Source of the DNA: Angomonas deanei
Taxonomy: Eukaryota > Euglenozoa > Kinetoplastea > Trypanosomatida > Trypanosomatidae
DNA length: 64,000 bases
Assembly (NCBI GenBank): GCA_903995115.1
Contig: LR877153.1
Coordinates: 248,001-312,000 of the forward strand
Reading direction: 5' to 3'
The position numbers and the translations under genes are program-made. The notes under the pieces are model-generated. The model was given only the letters and a program-made list of their open reading frames with translations, ran no database searches and was not told the DNA's origin. Below, one piece after another: positions 30,092 to 40,909 of the stretch. The stretch's first letter is position 1, and every line of letters begins with the position of its first letter.

Positions 30092-30556
30092 TAATAATAA
30101 TAATCATAATTTAGATGCTCGTTTTAGTATTAATCCATTTACACGGTTTTCCACTTTACCGAATCAAAATAATAATAATAATAATAATAATAATCAAAAT
30201 AATAATAATAATATGAAATACGGGGTGGATACGCCTATGGTGAACAGAGGCACTACATTATATAATAATAATATAATAATAATAATAATAATCGTTTTAC
30301 GAATTTTGATGATATTCCTGTCGGCAATAATAATAATAATAATAATAATAATACAACTTTTTTTAGGGATACGACTGTGTTACCTTTCACCAATAATAAT
30401 AATATCAATTCTGCTTATCGACCCGCTTTTCGATTAAATAATAATAATAATAATTTTGTTTCTTCTCCTCACTCCAATCTCTCCAACAGCGATCGAAACA
30501 ATAATTATAATAATAATAATAATCGTTTTACGAATTTTGATGATATTCCCGTCGGC
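29297..30556 (+). repeat. Nine-copy FDDIPVG peptide repeat
   Basis: Copies of FDDIPVG are encoded at about 29297, 29351, 29417, 29501, 29579, 29801, 29858, 30305 and 30536. All nine peptides are identical, while Asp, Ile, Pro, Val and Gly codons vary between copies. Eight are preceded by RFT, an optional IR, and N or V. Gaps are filled by Asn runs of varying length. Confidence 0.85.
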
Positions 30557-31830
30557 AATAATAATAATAATTTTAGAACTTTTCCTATTAGCGGTACGGC
30601 GATAGACCCTCGCCGGGGCTTTGCCTCTCCTCATTGTTATTTTGACGAATACAATAATCAAAATAATAATAATAATAATAATAGATTACGGGTGAGAAGT
30701 AGGGCACCTTTCTCGATTGGCGATTATTATGAAGAAACCGTCAAAAAAGGCGGAACGACTAAATTATTCGAATCCATTTCAAAATAATAATAATAATAAT
30801 AATTTTACAAATCATAATAATAATAATACTATTACGAAAAGAGAACCGTTCAAGGTCAATCGAGTGGGCGACGGCGGACCGAGCAGAGCCACCAATAATA
30901 ATAATAATAAAAATGATAATATTTTTATAAATCATAATAATAATATGAATAATTCTAATTTTATACATACGACAAAGACCCTCTCACCGCAGGCACTAGC
31001 CGCCCGTCGAGCCTTAATGCGTAAATCTGCTTTTTCATTTCAAAATAATAATAATAATTCTATTTTTAATCAATAATAATTCAAATTTAGAGAAATTATC
31101 GGTTCGAGAGCGATTAGAATTACGTCGATTGGAAAAACTAAAAATTGAAAATTTATTAAATTTCAGAGAAACGATAAAAGAAAATTATGGAAGTGATTAT
31201 AAAAAATTTAGACAAGATGAAACTATTCTCAACGAAAATAATAATAATAATAATAATTTTATTTCTGGATTTCAAAAATATAAAAATTTGGATAACGCGG
31301 CGAAATTAGAAAGTTTCGGGATTCACACCAAAAATAATAATAATAATAATAATTTAGAAAATGAAAATGAATTGGATAAGTTTTTTTCCCATTACAAAAA
31401 AATAAATCAATTATTTGAAGAAGATCACAATGAAAATAATAATAATGAAAATAGTGATCATAACGGCATGTGTGTTTCCTTTACCTTACAAGACATTGTG
31501 CATGCGTTCCTACTGCTTCCATTTTTTAATAATCAAAATAAAAATAATCAATAATAAGAATGATTTTTCACTCGAAGAAAGAAATATATGTGAAGGCGTG
31601 TGGCGGCAGGAAGGGACTTCTTTTTTTATTTCTCAATCCCCCTATCAAAATCATAATAATCATTATAAAAATAGCGGGTGGAATTCTTATCTGAGATCGT
31701 TAAACATTGTCCAAGAGCCTTTTTATATTTTACGGGAAAGAGTATTTGTGCTTTCTTTGCCACTTCCAAACTTTTATCAAAATAATAATCATCACTATAA
31801 ATATAAATCATAATGTACGAGTCGTCGTGG
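30092..31830 (+). CDS. Giant Asn-rich membrane protein, repeat-rich fragmented segment
   Basis: Continues the giant protein through short frame pieces (breaks near 30270, 30775, 31075, 31553 and 31812), mostly at AAT runs. It holds the last two FDDIPVG copies, a second EPFKVNRVGDGG block and a second TLSPQALAARRALMRKSAF block in reversed order relative to the first. It then turns into helical, charged sequence: EKLSVRERLELRRLEKLKIE, ENLLNFRETIKENYGSDYKK, MCVSFTLQDIVHAFLLLPFF and NICEGVWRQEGTSFFISQS. No spacer-like DNA with a pyrimidine tract and AG interrupts it, so I keep it as part of one gene. Confidence 0.5.
30830..31050 (+). repeat. Repeat cassette copy 2 (blocks in changed order)
   Basis: EPFKVNRVGDGGPSRA comes first and TLSPQALAARRALMRKSAF second, the reverse of copies 1 and 3. 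The DNA of each block is nearly identical to the other copies. Confidence 0.75.
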
Positions 31831-33218
31831 CGATTCACAACATGAATGATTTTCTTAAAATTGCGGCGCAAGAAAAGTTATCTCGTATTTTACCGTCGGA
31901 GCAGGAACGGTACTTTTTTGAAAAATATTACAACGCCCCTCCGCGACAAAAAAATTTTAATGCTGAAAATTCTAAACCAATGGAGGAGGAAGAAAATTTA
32001 TTATGGCAGTTGGCAGAAAATGAAGACGATGAATTATTTTATCAAAAACACAAATATTATCGAAAAAAATCGTATTTTACGGAAAAGGGAGAAATTTATG
32101 AAGAAACACGGACGAAATGTTTTTTTGGATTGTGGGAAACAAAACAGAAAAAATTAATTTCAAATGAAAGTTTAAAATTTTCGAATAATAACAATCATAA
32201 TACGGAATCCCTTTTTACGGAAAGTGAAAAAAAAGAAAAACAAAATAAATTATTAAAAATAAAATGTGAAATGCAGTTTTGGCGCGATGGGATTCGTTAT
32301 TCTTTTTCCCATCGACTAAAACTCATGAAATTATTAATTCAACATTCTTTCCAAACGCTAGAAACGGAATCCTATCTGGAAAATAATAATCATCATCAGA
32401 ATAATAATAGTATTTTGGAATTTTTCGAAAATTATGCCACCTCGCATTATTATTCTTCCCCATTACTGACGAATGTCAATCACCTGCGTGCCCGACAGTC
32501 CTTTCTCTGCGGCCGACTCGCTTTATTTTCCAACGTACAACAACAACTAACGAACTTGACGTACCTGAAAGATTATTTTTATAAAAATAAGGAAAATATT
32601 TTGAAAAATTGTGAAGAAACTTTGCGAAAGGAGGAAGAACGAAATGAGATTGCGCGTCGGTTCATTAGTCGTTATCAAAATAAAAATACTAACGAAAATA
32701 ATAATAATAATAATATAGAAAAAGAAAAACGGGGTGGCGTGGCTTTTACTTTTGATAATAATAATAATAATGAAAAAGAATCCAAGACCCTCTCACCACA
32801 GGCACTAGCCGCCCGTCGAGCATTGATGCGTAAATCTGCTTTTACATTTAATAATAATGAAAATAAAGAAAATAATAATAATATTACGAAAAGAGAACCG
32901 TTCAAGGTCAATCGAGTGGGCGACGGCGGACTGAGCAGAGCCAACAATAATAATAATAATAATAATAATTTTACTGGTTTTGGATTACGAAATGTGAATT
33001 CGAATATTGTTTCTAATAATAATAACAATAATACGGTAGAGGTGAAGAAGGGCGGAATGGCCTTTACGTTTGGAAATGATAATAATGAAAAAGAAAATAA
33101 TAATAATATAGAAAAAGAAAAGCGTGGTGGCGTGGCTTTTATGTTTGATATAATAATAATAATAATGAAAATAAAAAGACGACTGGTCTCGCAAACTACT
33201 TTTCTGGTGCTTCCCTAA
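31831..33218 (+). CDS. Giant Asn-rich membrane protein, helical segment plus third repeat cassette
   Basis: Frame open over 31707-33218. Its coherent part begins near 31812 (NHNVRVVVAIHNMNDFLKIA) and includes EKLSRILPSEQERYFFEKYY, FWRDGIRYSFSHRLKLMKLL and HLRARQSFLCGRLALFSNVQ, an alpha-helical block of about 280 residues with few Asn runs. From 32700 the cassette EKRGGVAFTFD, TLSPQALAARRALMRKSAF, EPFKVNRVGDGGLSRA returns in the same order as at 29041-29276 and nearly identical at the DNA level. It is followed by KKGGMAFTFG and a fourth EKRGGVAF. A base change near 33152 in (AAT)n breaks the frame, after which the protein goes on (TTGLANYFSGASLKPFSG). Confidence 0.55.
32700..33150 (+). repeat. 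Repeat cassette copy 3 of the giant gene
   Basis: EKEKRGGVAFTFD, TLSPQALAARRALMRKSAF, EPFKVNRVGDGGLSRA, then VEVKKGGMAFTFG and a second EKEKRGGVAF. About 3.7 kb downstream of copy 1 with only a handful of base differences in the non-AAT parts. Confidence 0.8.
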
Positions 33219-33232
33219 AACCTTTTTCCGGA

Positions 33233-33263
<31 letters not shown>

Positions 33264-35274
33264 CATTAATCCCATTTTCTAAAAATAATTTCGCCTTGGA
33301 AAAGTACGACGAACGCTTTTTAACCCTTTTTCAATCCATCACCAATGAAAATAATAATAATAATCATAATGTGTATCGGCATTATCCACTGTCAGTGGTG
33401 CTCTCCGCCGTCCCGCAATATCAACAAGAAACAATGACCGACGGGATTGGGTTGGGCCTACAGCAGGTGTTATCGTCGGATTACACCAATCCTCATAAAA
33501 ATAATAATAATAATAATCGTAATTTTGAAAAAAAAGATTACCTGTTCGATTATAAAACGAACGGACCGCTGCGGTTAGTCCGGACGCAATACAATGACGA
33601 TAACACCGTCACCCACCGCTACGGACAATCACAACTAGTATTGCCAGGATTTTTACCAAGCCCACTTTCCATCCACGAACAGAATTTATTCAATCATCAA
33701 AATAATAATTTCTTGTCAGTCAATGAGGTAAAACAATTATTACTGTGTCAGTTTGAGTTTTATCAGAATCGTTATGAAGTGTATCCGCTTTTTGTCACCA
33801 ATAATAATAATTATCATCCTTTTAATAATCATAACTCATTGTTACGGGTGTTGTTAATGCATTTACTCAAATTTTCGTTTCTGTTTCCGATACACTATTC
33901 CAAAATGAAAATCGGGGTTCAATACTTTTCGCTCTTTTCCAATGAAAATAAAGAATCCTAATTTTATTTTTCGGTTTTTATCTCGTTGGAGTCATGTACG
34001 AAATATTTTAGTATTGTGTGTTGCCGCCGTTCTTTCCTCCAATCCTAAAAATATAATGTTGAATATTCTATTTCCGTTATGTACTTGGTGTATGCCACTT
34101 TTGTTAATCAAAAAGATTTTGTCGCAGCTGATAGGGTATCAAGTCTGGCCGCGTGTGTTCCGCATTTTCCGAACTAAAAGTGAAAATAATTTTAATGTTA
34201 GAAGTCGTCCCGATCTGCCGTCTATTCCCTCCATCAACGACGGCAGTGAAATTATTTTCAACAATTATGAATACACCGTCAAGCAAATCGTAGAAAATCC
34301 TTTTTTTGCCAATACGCATTACGTACCACCCCTGAACCGAACGGAAGAAGTGGTATTACACAACATGTTAAAACTACAAAATTTTATCTATTTTGTGAGT
34401 TCCCGTCTGCACTTGTTGTTCATTCGCGGTCGAGGGGTGTTATTGTTATCGTTGTTATGGTTCCAAAGTGTGTTACATGTCTTATTATTTTTCATGTTTA
34501 GTTCGACAATTCAGAAAATTATTTTGGGGCAATCTTTTTGCTGCGATTGGACGACTCCGCGGTACGTCACTATCAAAATAATAATCATAATAATAATCAT
34601 AATGAAGTGGGAAAATTAAAACAAATGTTAACCGAAATTACCAATAAAATTAACGAATTAGAAAATATGCAAAGTAGTGAGGCCGGCGGACTGCGACCGC
34701 TGACCCCAGCGGAACAAAAAGAAGTCCAACGACAGAAAAAAGTAAATCCCAAAAATTCGCTCACGTCGCGGTTTACTTCCTTTTTTTTCCAAACCGAAAT
34801 CATCCACGAAAAAGTAATAATAATAATAATAAAGAAGAAAAGGAACTAAAACAGTTTTATCAAGACGGAAAGTATTACGCCTATTATGACGATCCTTGGG
34901 CAGAAAATAATAATCATCAAAATCCTAATCCAACTTTTAAAGAAAATTACGACACCATTATTGGAAAATTATGGACCACCGGTGCCTCGACGCAATCGTT
35001 TTTAGTAAAAGAAGTGCATCAAAAAATTCAGCAAGCCTTATCGCATTTTAAGGAAAATAACCATAATCATAATTCCCCTTTTTTTACGATTGAAAATAGT
35101 GTTTTGATCGATGTTTTGCACTGTTTTTGGAGTCAATTTTTCTTATTTTTGTTGTTGATTTATATTTTGACGTTTATGATGCCATTTTCCCCGTTGCGAA
35201 AGTTGTGGCGATGGATTCTTATTTTATTTGTGAACGATGACGCCTTGGCACGACGGCCGCGTCTAACGTTTTAA
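33219..35274 (+). CDS. Giant Asn-rich membrane protein, C-terminal membrane-spanning segment
   Basis: Pieces at 33296-33961, 33942-34619, 34538-34849 and 34820-35274, joined by single-base changes near 33950, 34530 and 34820. Soluble blocks include YRHYPLSVVLSAVPQYQQET and HRYGQSQLVLPGFLPSPLSI. Hydrophobic spans then follow: VLLMHLLKFSFLFPI, LVLCVAAVLSS, IMLNILFPLCTWCMPLLLI, GVLLLSLLWFQSVLHVLLFF and FFLFLLLIYILTFMMPF. There are thus about four to six membrane passes near the C-terminus, with a short coiled coil (KLKQMLTEITNKINELENM) between them. It ends DDALARRPRLTF, stop at 35272-35274. Not recognised; the architecture is a long repetitive, presumably soluble N-terminal region tethered to a membrane. 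Confidence 0.5.
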
Positions 35275-35522
35275 GTAAAGAGATAGATATTTTTATAGAA
35301 AAAAAAAAAAAATGATAAACAATTATTTCTTTTTTAGATGCAATTGAAATATTAAGATATAGAATTAAAAAAAAAAAAAATGGTTCACCTGATAAAAAAA
35401 AGGAAAAGAGAAAATGTCAATCCTACTGAAAACCCTTCTGAATCCAAAAAACATACTTTTCTCTCATTCTTTATTATTTTTCTAGGATAGAAATAAAAAT
35501 AATATTATTATTATTACTAAAA

Positions 35523-35874
35523 ATGGATTCCAATATGCGTAATCGTCAGACCGACGAAAGACGGATACGGAATAAACAACAATTAGAGGAATTACTAAAA
35601 AAAGCGGAAGAACACGAAAAAACTACGAAATTTGATGAAAGAAAGTGAAAAAATTAATATTTTCGACGTGAAAAAAAATGAAGAAAATAATAACGATAAT
35701 AATAAAAATAAAAAAGGTAAAAAGAAGGGATCCCATAAAATTGCCAGCAATGAATATTTGGACTTTGATGAAAAGTTCGGCGGCCGTATTTTCAATATTA
35801 CAATGATTGTGTTAGTGTGTCTGGCACTGGTTATATTTTACTTATTGTGGTTTACAGATTTGATACGGCAATAA
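35523..35874 (+). CDS. Small tail-anchored membrane protein (one frame break)
   Basis: About 116 residues over two frames. The first frame (35523-35648) gives MDSNMRNRQTDERRIRNKQQ and a charged helix ending KFDERK. The second (from about 35632) gives KESEKINIFDVKK, an Asn/Lys stretch, SNEYLDFDEKFGGRIF, and one hydrophobic span TMIVLVCLALVIFYLLWF close to the C-terminus, ending TDLIRQ. The topology is that of a tail-anchored or single-pass protein with its N-terminus in the cytosol. The break falls at gaaagaaagtga near 35640. No family recognised. It lies about 250 bases after the giant membrane protein, in an otherwise A/T-run-rich spacer. Confidence 0.55.
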
Positions 35875-36081
35875 TGGAAAACACAGTAACGAATCGGCAA
35901 TAATAAAAAAAAAAAATGAAAATAGTGAAAATGCTGTTGAACCATACAAAAAGCACTCTCTACTGTTTTTATTATGATTTCTCGCCCATTTCTTTCCTTT
36001 TTTTTAAAAAAAGTAACATTCACTTATATATTTTTAATTTTTTTTTTATTATTATTATTATTGTTTTATTGAACTCTCTCA

Positions 36082-38999
36082 ATGTCCGACTACGACGACG
36101 ACTTTGAGGATGACGAATCGGTCAACAATGATCCTTATAGAGAATTGGGCGACGAAAAAAAGACGGAAAACACCAAAAAGAAAAGTGTCGCCGACGATGA
36201 CAAGTACAGGGAACTGGGCGACGAGGATAAGGAGGAAAGTTTTTCCAGCTACGAAACCTCCGAGGACGATGAGGATATTTTAAACCTGAAAAAGAAACCG
36301 GAACCAGCGGCGCCCGCCTCCCCACCCGCAGCCAATAATAATAATAAGCAAGATGCCTTCCGTGAGCTTGGCGATGAAAAGAAGGAAGCCCCAATTACTA
36401 CTAATAATAATGATGCCTATCGTGAACTCGGCGAAGAAAAAGAAAAGGAAGAAAAGAAGGTGGTCACCGCCGCGGCCGTCAGTGTTGGCAATAAAGATAC
36501 GGGCAAGACACACGTCCAGACCGCCGCGGACTTCACGGACGACAGTTCCTCGTCTTCCTCCGAGTCCTATGAAGATCCCTTCGATCAAGAACGCAAGTCC
36601 ATGTTATCGCATGGGGTGAAATCTCCGGAAGTACCGGCCAAGAAAAACAGCACGTCGATCGGTTCTCCAACCGTCGTGCCTTCTAAAAATAAACCCGTTA
36701 CGCCGATTTCTGGCGGCGGCGCCAACAATGAGAATGTGCATCAGAGTAATGTCACCACCGTCGAGAAGTTGGGGGAAGATGAAAAGACAAACTTTTATAA
36801 CTCGACCCATGAGGCGGTGGAGGAGGAGACCCGCGCCCCGAAGAAGGGCGTACCTCTTTCGTTACAAGGTGCCGTTCAGAATAATAATAATAATAATAAA
36901 TTAAAATCCGACATTCGCTCCGCCTCTTACTCCACCAAGCACTCTTCGGATGAGAGTGAAGAGGAGGAAGAAGACAGTGACAGCAGCAGTAGCAGTAGTG
37001 CCTCTTCCTCTGAGAAGGAACTAAGCCCAAAGAAGCAAGATCCACCGCCAGCAGCTGACACACGAGAGCTTAGTCCGAAAAAAGAAGAACCACGCATCAC
37101 GTCCAGTTCCCTTCGTAAAAAAGCTGGAGGAAGACGTGGAGCGAGGACGGCAGACCTATCCAGAGGAAGGAGAGTCCCCCACCCCCAAGAAGGAGCAGCG
37201 CACCCCGGCCCGACAGAGCGTCATTAACAACACGCTAGACTATGGCGGTTATGTGGGTCGTCGTAAGCGTGTAGTGAACGCCGCGGCAGGCGAAGGGATT
37301 GACGCGGACCGCTTCATGGGCAACAAGACGGACGATGATGACGACGATGGGCGCAGCACCGGGCGGTCGAAGGAGCTCACGCCGGAGGAGAAGCTACGGA
37401 AAGAACTGAACCTGAAGATACGCCGACTCAAGAAGGAAGTACTGGAGGTGAATAATAAAATTGACTTACAGAATCAGCGAATGGAAGACAAGCGTCGTCT
37501 GCGCACGTTGAAACGAGAACAGAATGAAAAGAATGAACTAAAACTACGTCGGCAGCTGAAAAAATTACGTGCCGAGAATGAAGAACTCACGAAAAAGCAC
37601 ATCAAGGTGTTCGGCGAGGACGGTGACGCCGATGTGCTCTCGGGTGGCGTCTACTACTTTGTGGCGCAAGCGGAGCGACAGCTGAAGCGGGAGCAGGAAA
37701 AATTAAAAGAGACCAAGGCCGCCGTCCGTGAGCTCAAGCGCAAGGACAAGCGAGCGGAGCACACCCTCGAGGAGGAACACAAGAAGCGCAGTGAGCAGCG
37801 ACAGCAGAGTATCGTCAATGAAAACATCTACACCCGCGCCGGCGCGGACAAGAAGATTAAACAACTCAAAAAATCGATTGAACAGACGAAAATAACGAAT
37901 GAGAACTTTTCCAAAAAGTGCGAGGAGCTGCAGCGTCAGGTCGACGACGAGGGGTGTAATATTAACGTGAAGGAAAATGCAGAACTGCGCAAAAACTTTG
38001 AGGACAATGAAAAAGAAATTACGCGATTACGAAATGCGATTCATGTCTACTCCAACGCCGTGGCGGGTAACTCTCCCCGTAAGTCCAACGCAGGTCCCAC
38101 CAACGCCGTCCGAACGAACGAAAATGAAGAATTCATGGCCTTTTATTTACAAGAAAAACAAAAACTGGTCTCCCAGATAGAGGCACTACAACAACAAATC
38201 AAAAAACAAGAAGTGCAGATTGAAAAGAATAATAAGGGCGGAAAGAAAAAGAGACAGTCGACGACGTCGGCGGTCGCCACGCCAAAGTCCAATCGCAAGT
38301 CTTCCCTCGCCACGCCGCAGAAAGCCAACAACGCACGTCGTCAGAGTAATAAGTATAATCCACCCAGCACCGAAAAAAAGTACCCCCGCCAGTCGTCGCG
38401 TCAGCAACGCCAAGTCCCCCAGCACCAAGAAGACCGCCGCCAAACGGCCTAGCACTTCTCAAAACATGTCCCCGAAGGTCAACAAGAATAATAATAATAA
38501 TAAAGTGGAAGAAGAACGCACCTCGTCGGCGCCACTCCCAGCTGGTGGCACCTCCAAGCGCATTATTAGTTCCAAGGCACAACCGACAGAGATGAAACTA
38601 TACCACAGTGAGTTTGACACGTCGATGGGGAATAAAACAAAGAAGCCGTCGTTGGATGCCGATGACTTGCAGGAGAGTTTACCAATTGAGGAGGAAGTCA
38701 TGGACACGGCGTACACCCCTTCGCCCGCCAAGAAACCGGAAAATAATACTAATCATAATCCCAACAAACTCGACTTTTTAGACGACGACGAGGATGACAT
38801 TGACGATATGTTGAAAGACTTGGATAAGAAGGAAGACGCGCTGCTGGACAGTCCTGCGGTCAACAAGAATGATAATAAGAATAATAATAAAAAGGAAAGT
38901 ATTGTCGATGAGATTGAGGACGAGATAGAAGAAGACGCGATTAACGAAAATATAGAAGAGGAGGACGATGGGCGTGATACCCCGCCGTGGTTGCGTTAA
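36082..38999 (+). CDS. Coiled-coil protein with YRELGD repeats (two frame breaks)
   Basis: About 971 residues over three frames (36082-37227, 37136-38452, 38220-38999). The breaks are near 37107 (an A6 that should be A5) and 38370 (gaaaaaaag). The acidic N-terminus carries four copies of a motif close to DPYRELGDEKK, then Ser/Asp/Glu-rich low complexity (residues ~150-340). The middle is a long coiled coil: ELNLKIRRLKKEVLEVNNKI, DKRRLRTLKREQNEKNELKL, KQLKKSIEQTKITNENFSKK and YLQEKQKLVSQIEALQQQIK. The C-terminus is basic (SPSTKKTAAKRPST), then acidic, ending RDTPPWLR. This layout is common in flagellar or cytoskeletal scaffold proteins of trypanosomatids. A lebercilin-like family is possible but not shown. 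The repeat motif recurs in the gene at 51707. Confidence 0.65.
36130..36438 (+). repeat. Four-copy (D)xYRELGDE peptide repeat
   Basis: DPYRELGDE at 36130, DKYRELGDE at 36199, DAFRELGDE at 36352 and DAYRELGEE at 36412. Codons differ between copies. The same motif occurs three times in the gene at 51707. Confidence 0.85.
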
Positions 39000-39433
39000 A
39001 AAATAATAAAATAATATAAAATTAAAAAAAAAAAAGACATATAGTTTTTTTGATTTTTTTCTTCTCCTAACGATTATGGTGGTTCTGTCATTGTTTCAAT
39101 GCACTAATTTTTCAGATACATTTTCGTTTTTCCTTTTTTTTTCTTTTTTTTTTGGTGTTTACTGTACGTTTATTTATATTTTTGCTGTTGTGTTTCATGT
39201 ATTATTATCTTCTGTTTTACGATGTATGTATTCCTGTTTGTATTTATGTATTGTTCGTTCTTTAGAGTAAAAAAAAAAAAAAAAACACTAAAAAGAAAGA
39301 AAATTGACCCGGACTAAAATTTAAAAAAAAAAAAAAAGTAACATCATTTCACTCTTTTCTCCCTCCCCATTTCTATTTTATTTCACAAGCAGCAACGAAA
39401 AAAAAAAAAACGTAAAATACAACTCCCCATCTC
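39000..39433. other. Intergenic region before the mitochondrial carrier
   Basis: No supported gene. T-rich (39107-39151), A-runs at 39271-39286, 39324-39337 and 39398-39410, and a T/C stretch at 39351-39385 before AGs at 39389-39393. A 64-residue Phe/Val-rich frame (39076-39270) follows from the T-runs and is not called. Confidence 0.5.
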
Positions 39434-40441
39434 ATGAGCAGTGAGGTCCGTCACGCCCCTTGGGTCGACGTGGTGGCCGGGGGCACCGGTGGTGTCCTCG
39501 CCAAGAGTTTATTATCTCCCTTCCAACGTATCGTCGTCCTACAGCAACTCGGCCAACACCGCGAGTACAACTCCATTTTGAAATTATTTCGTTATATTTA
39601 TCAAAAAGAGGGGATTACCGGATTTTGGAAAGGTAATCTGACCTCCATGATTATCCGCGTGCCGTACAGTGGGATACAATTCTTATTGTACACACAAGTG
39701 AAGTTTTTATTACAGGACAGCTTGCTCGCCAAACACAAAGATCCACAACAACTGGAAAACAAAAATGAGCTGTTTGAAAAATTTGTATTGAAGTGCGGTG
39801 CTGGCGGTATCTCCGCGACGATTGCGGGCGCGGCAGTGTACCCTGGTGAGGTCGTGCGCCTCCGTCTCATGTCCGGGGAGGAACGGTATAAAAAGATAAT
39901 CCCCACGATTGGTTTGATTTACAAGGAGACGCACTCGCTGAAAAACTTTTACCGCGGGTTAGGCGCATCCTTAATGCAAAAAGTGCCCGATATTCTCGTC
40001 AGCTTCGCCACGTACGAAAGTATTAAATATTTTCTGCTCGACAACCCCACCGTGACGGCCTCCTTCACGTCTTTTTATCAAACCTACGTTCACCACGACG
40101 CCGACCCGAAAAAAATTCATCAAGTTCAAAATATTCTTTCGACGATTGTTGGCGGTAGTTGTGCCGCCCTCGCTAGCATCGCGGTCGCATTTCCGTTAGA
40201 CATTGCGAAAAGACGAATCGGCATGTCCGGTAGCGGAAAAGACAAAGTCGTCTACACCGGCGTACGACACTGCTTGCAAGATATTTATAGAAAAGAAGGG
40301 TTCCGAGGGTGGTATGCGGGATCCAGGATGGAGGCCATCCGGTGTGTGCCGCAGGTGGTGCTCATGTGGTTCATGATTGAGGGGATACAAAACTACTTGA
40401 CCAAGCACTTTTGCGAGGAGGACAAAAAGGGAACGCTATAA
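39434..40441 (+). CDS. Mitochondrial carrier family (SLC25) protein
   Basis: 335 residues with the threefold ~100-residue repeat of inner-membrane carriers. Repeat 1: SPFQRIVVLQQL, a modified PxDxxKxRxQ signature, then EGITGFWKGNLTSMIIRVPY. Repeat 2: YPGEVVRLRLM, then HSLKNFYRGLGASLMQKVPD. Repeat 3: FPLDIAKRRIGMSG, then EGFRGWYAGSRMEAIRCVPQ. The FWKGN and RVPYSGIQF stretches recall CoA/adenine-nucleotide carriers (SLC25A16/A42, Leu5), but contact residues were not assigned, so substrate is open. Signature 1 lacks the acidic residue (Gln instead of Asp/Glu) and begins with Ser-Pro-Phe-Gln-Arg, which should weaken one salt bridge of the matrix gate. No frame breaks. One of the few genes after 20 kb with no Asn run. 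Confidence 0.9.
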   Translation: MSSEVRHAPWVDVVAGGTGGVLAKSLLSPFQRIVVLQQLGQHREYNSILKLFRYIYQKEGITGFWKGNLTSMIIRVPYSGIQFLLYTQVKFLLQDSLLAKHKDPQQLENKNELFEKFVLKCGAGGISATIAGAAVYPGEVVRLRLMSGEERYKKIIPTIGLIYKETHSLKNFYRGLGASLMQKVPDILVSFATYESIKYFLLDNPTVTASFTSFYQTYVHHDADPKKIHQVQNILSTIVGGSCAALASIAVAFPLDIAKRRIGMSGSGKDKVVYTGVRHCLQDIYRKEGFRGWYAGSRMEAIRCVPQVVLMWFMIEGIQNYLTKHFCEEDKKGTL

Positions 40442-40909
40442 GAGTGTATTTTTTTTTTTCTTTTTTTAGTTTTTTATTATTATTATTTATCGATATATGA
40501 TTGTAGTATTACGAAAATAGCATTTTTATAGATAGCACATAGAGTTTTTAGCTAAATAGGAAAATAAAATAAAATAAAAAAAGAGAAAACATGACCTTTT
40601 GTTGTTGTGGGTCACCTTCTCAGGAATCATAGATATAAGCAATAAATAATAATAATATAAATAGATTATAGTTCATATATATTCATATTATGTAACATTG
40701 ATTATTTGATAAGTTTAATATACACGTCATCCTACATTGAAAATAAAAAAAAAATGAACGAATTTTTTTTTATAAAAAAAAGTGAGTTTTAACGAAGTAG
40801 CGGCTTGAAATCTTATTTACCTTTTTTTTCTCTCTCTCTCTCCCTAATAATAAAAAAAGTAGTAGTAGATTTTTTTTTCTTTTTTTATTATTATTATTGC
40901 CCCCCACGT
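40442..40909. other. Intergenic region before RPN9
   Basis: No gene. AT-rich, 468 bases. T-run near 40448-40467, AAT/TAT-rich middle, and a T/C tract at 40820-40844 leading to the acceptor of the next gene. Confidence 0.5.
40820..40859 (+). promoter_or_regulatory. Putative spliced-leader acceptor of RPN9 gene
   Basis: Tract cttttttttctctctctctc (about 40821-40840) and first AG at 40858-40859, 50 bases before the ATG at 40910. The open frame begins at 40805, upstream of this AG, so the extra Phe/Tyr-rich N-terminus is excluded. Confidence 0.55.

Noticed and set aside
25740-35274. FG-nucleoporin identity for the giant protein
   Set aside because: A few FG and FTFG-like pieces occur (FTGFGLR, GGMAFTFG), but the dominant repeat is FDDIPVG and FG density is low. 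The C-terminal membrane spans do not match a known pore protein that I can name.
39076-39270. A 64-residue Phe/Val-rich open frame that might be a small membrane protein
   Set aside because: It lies in a T-run-rich spacer. Its hydrophobicity is just that of TTT/TTC/GTT codons, and there is no splice signal suited to it.
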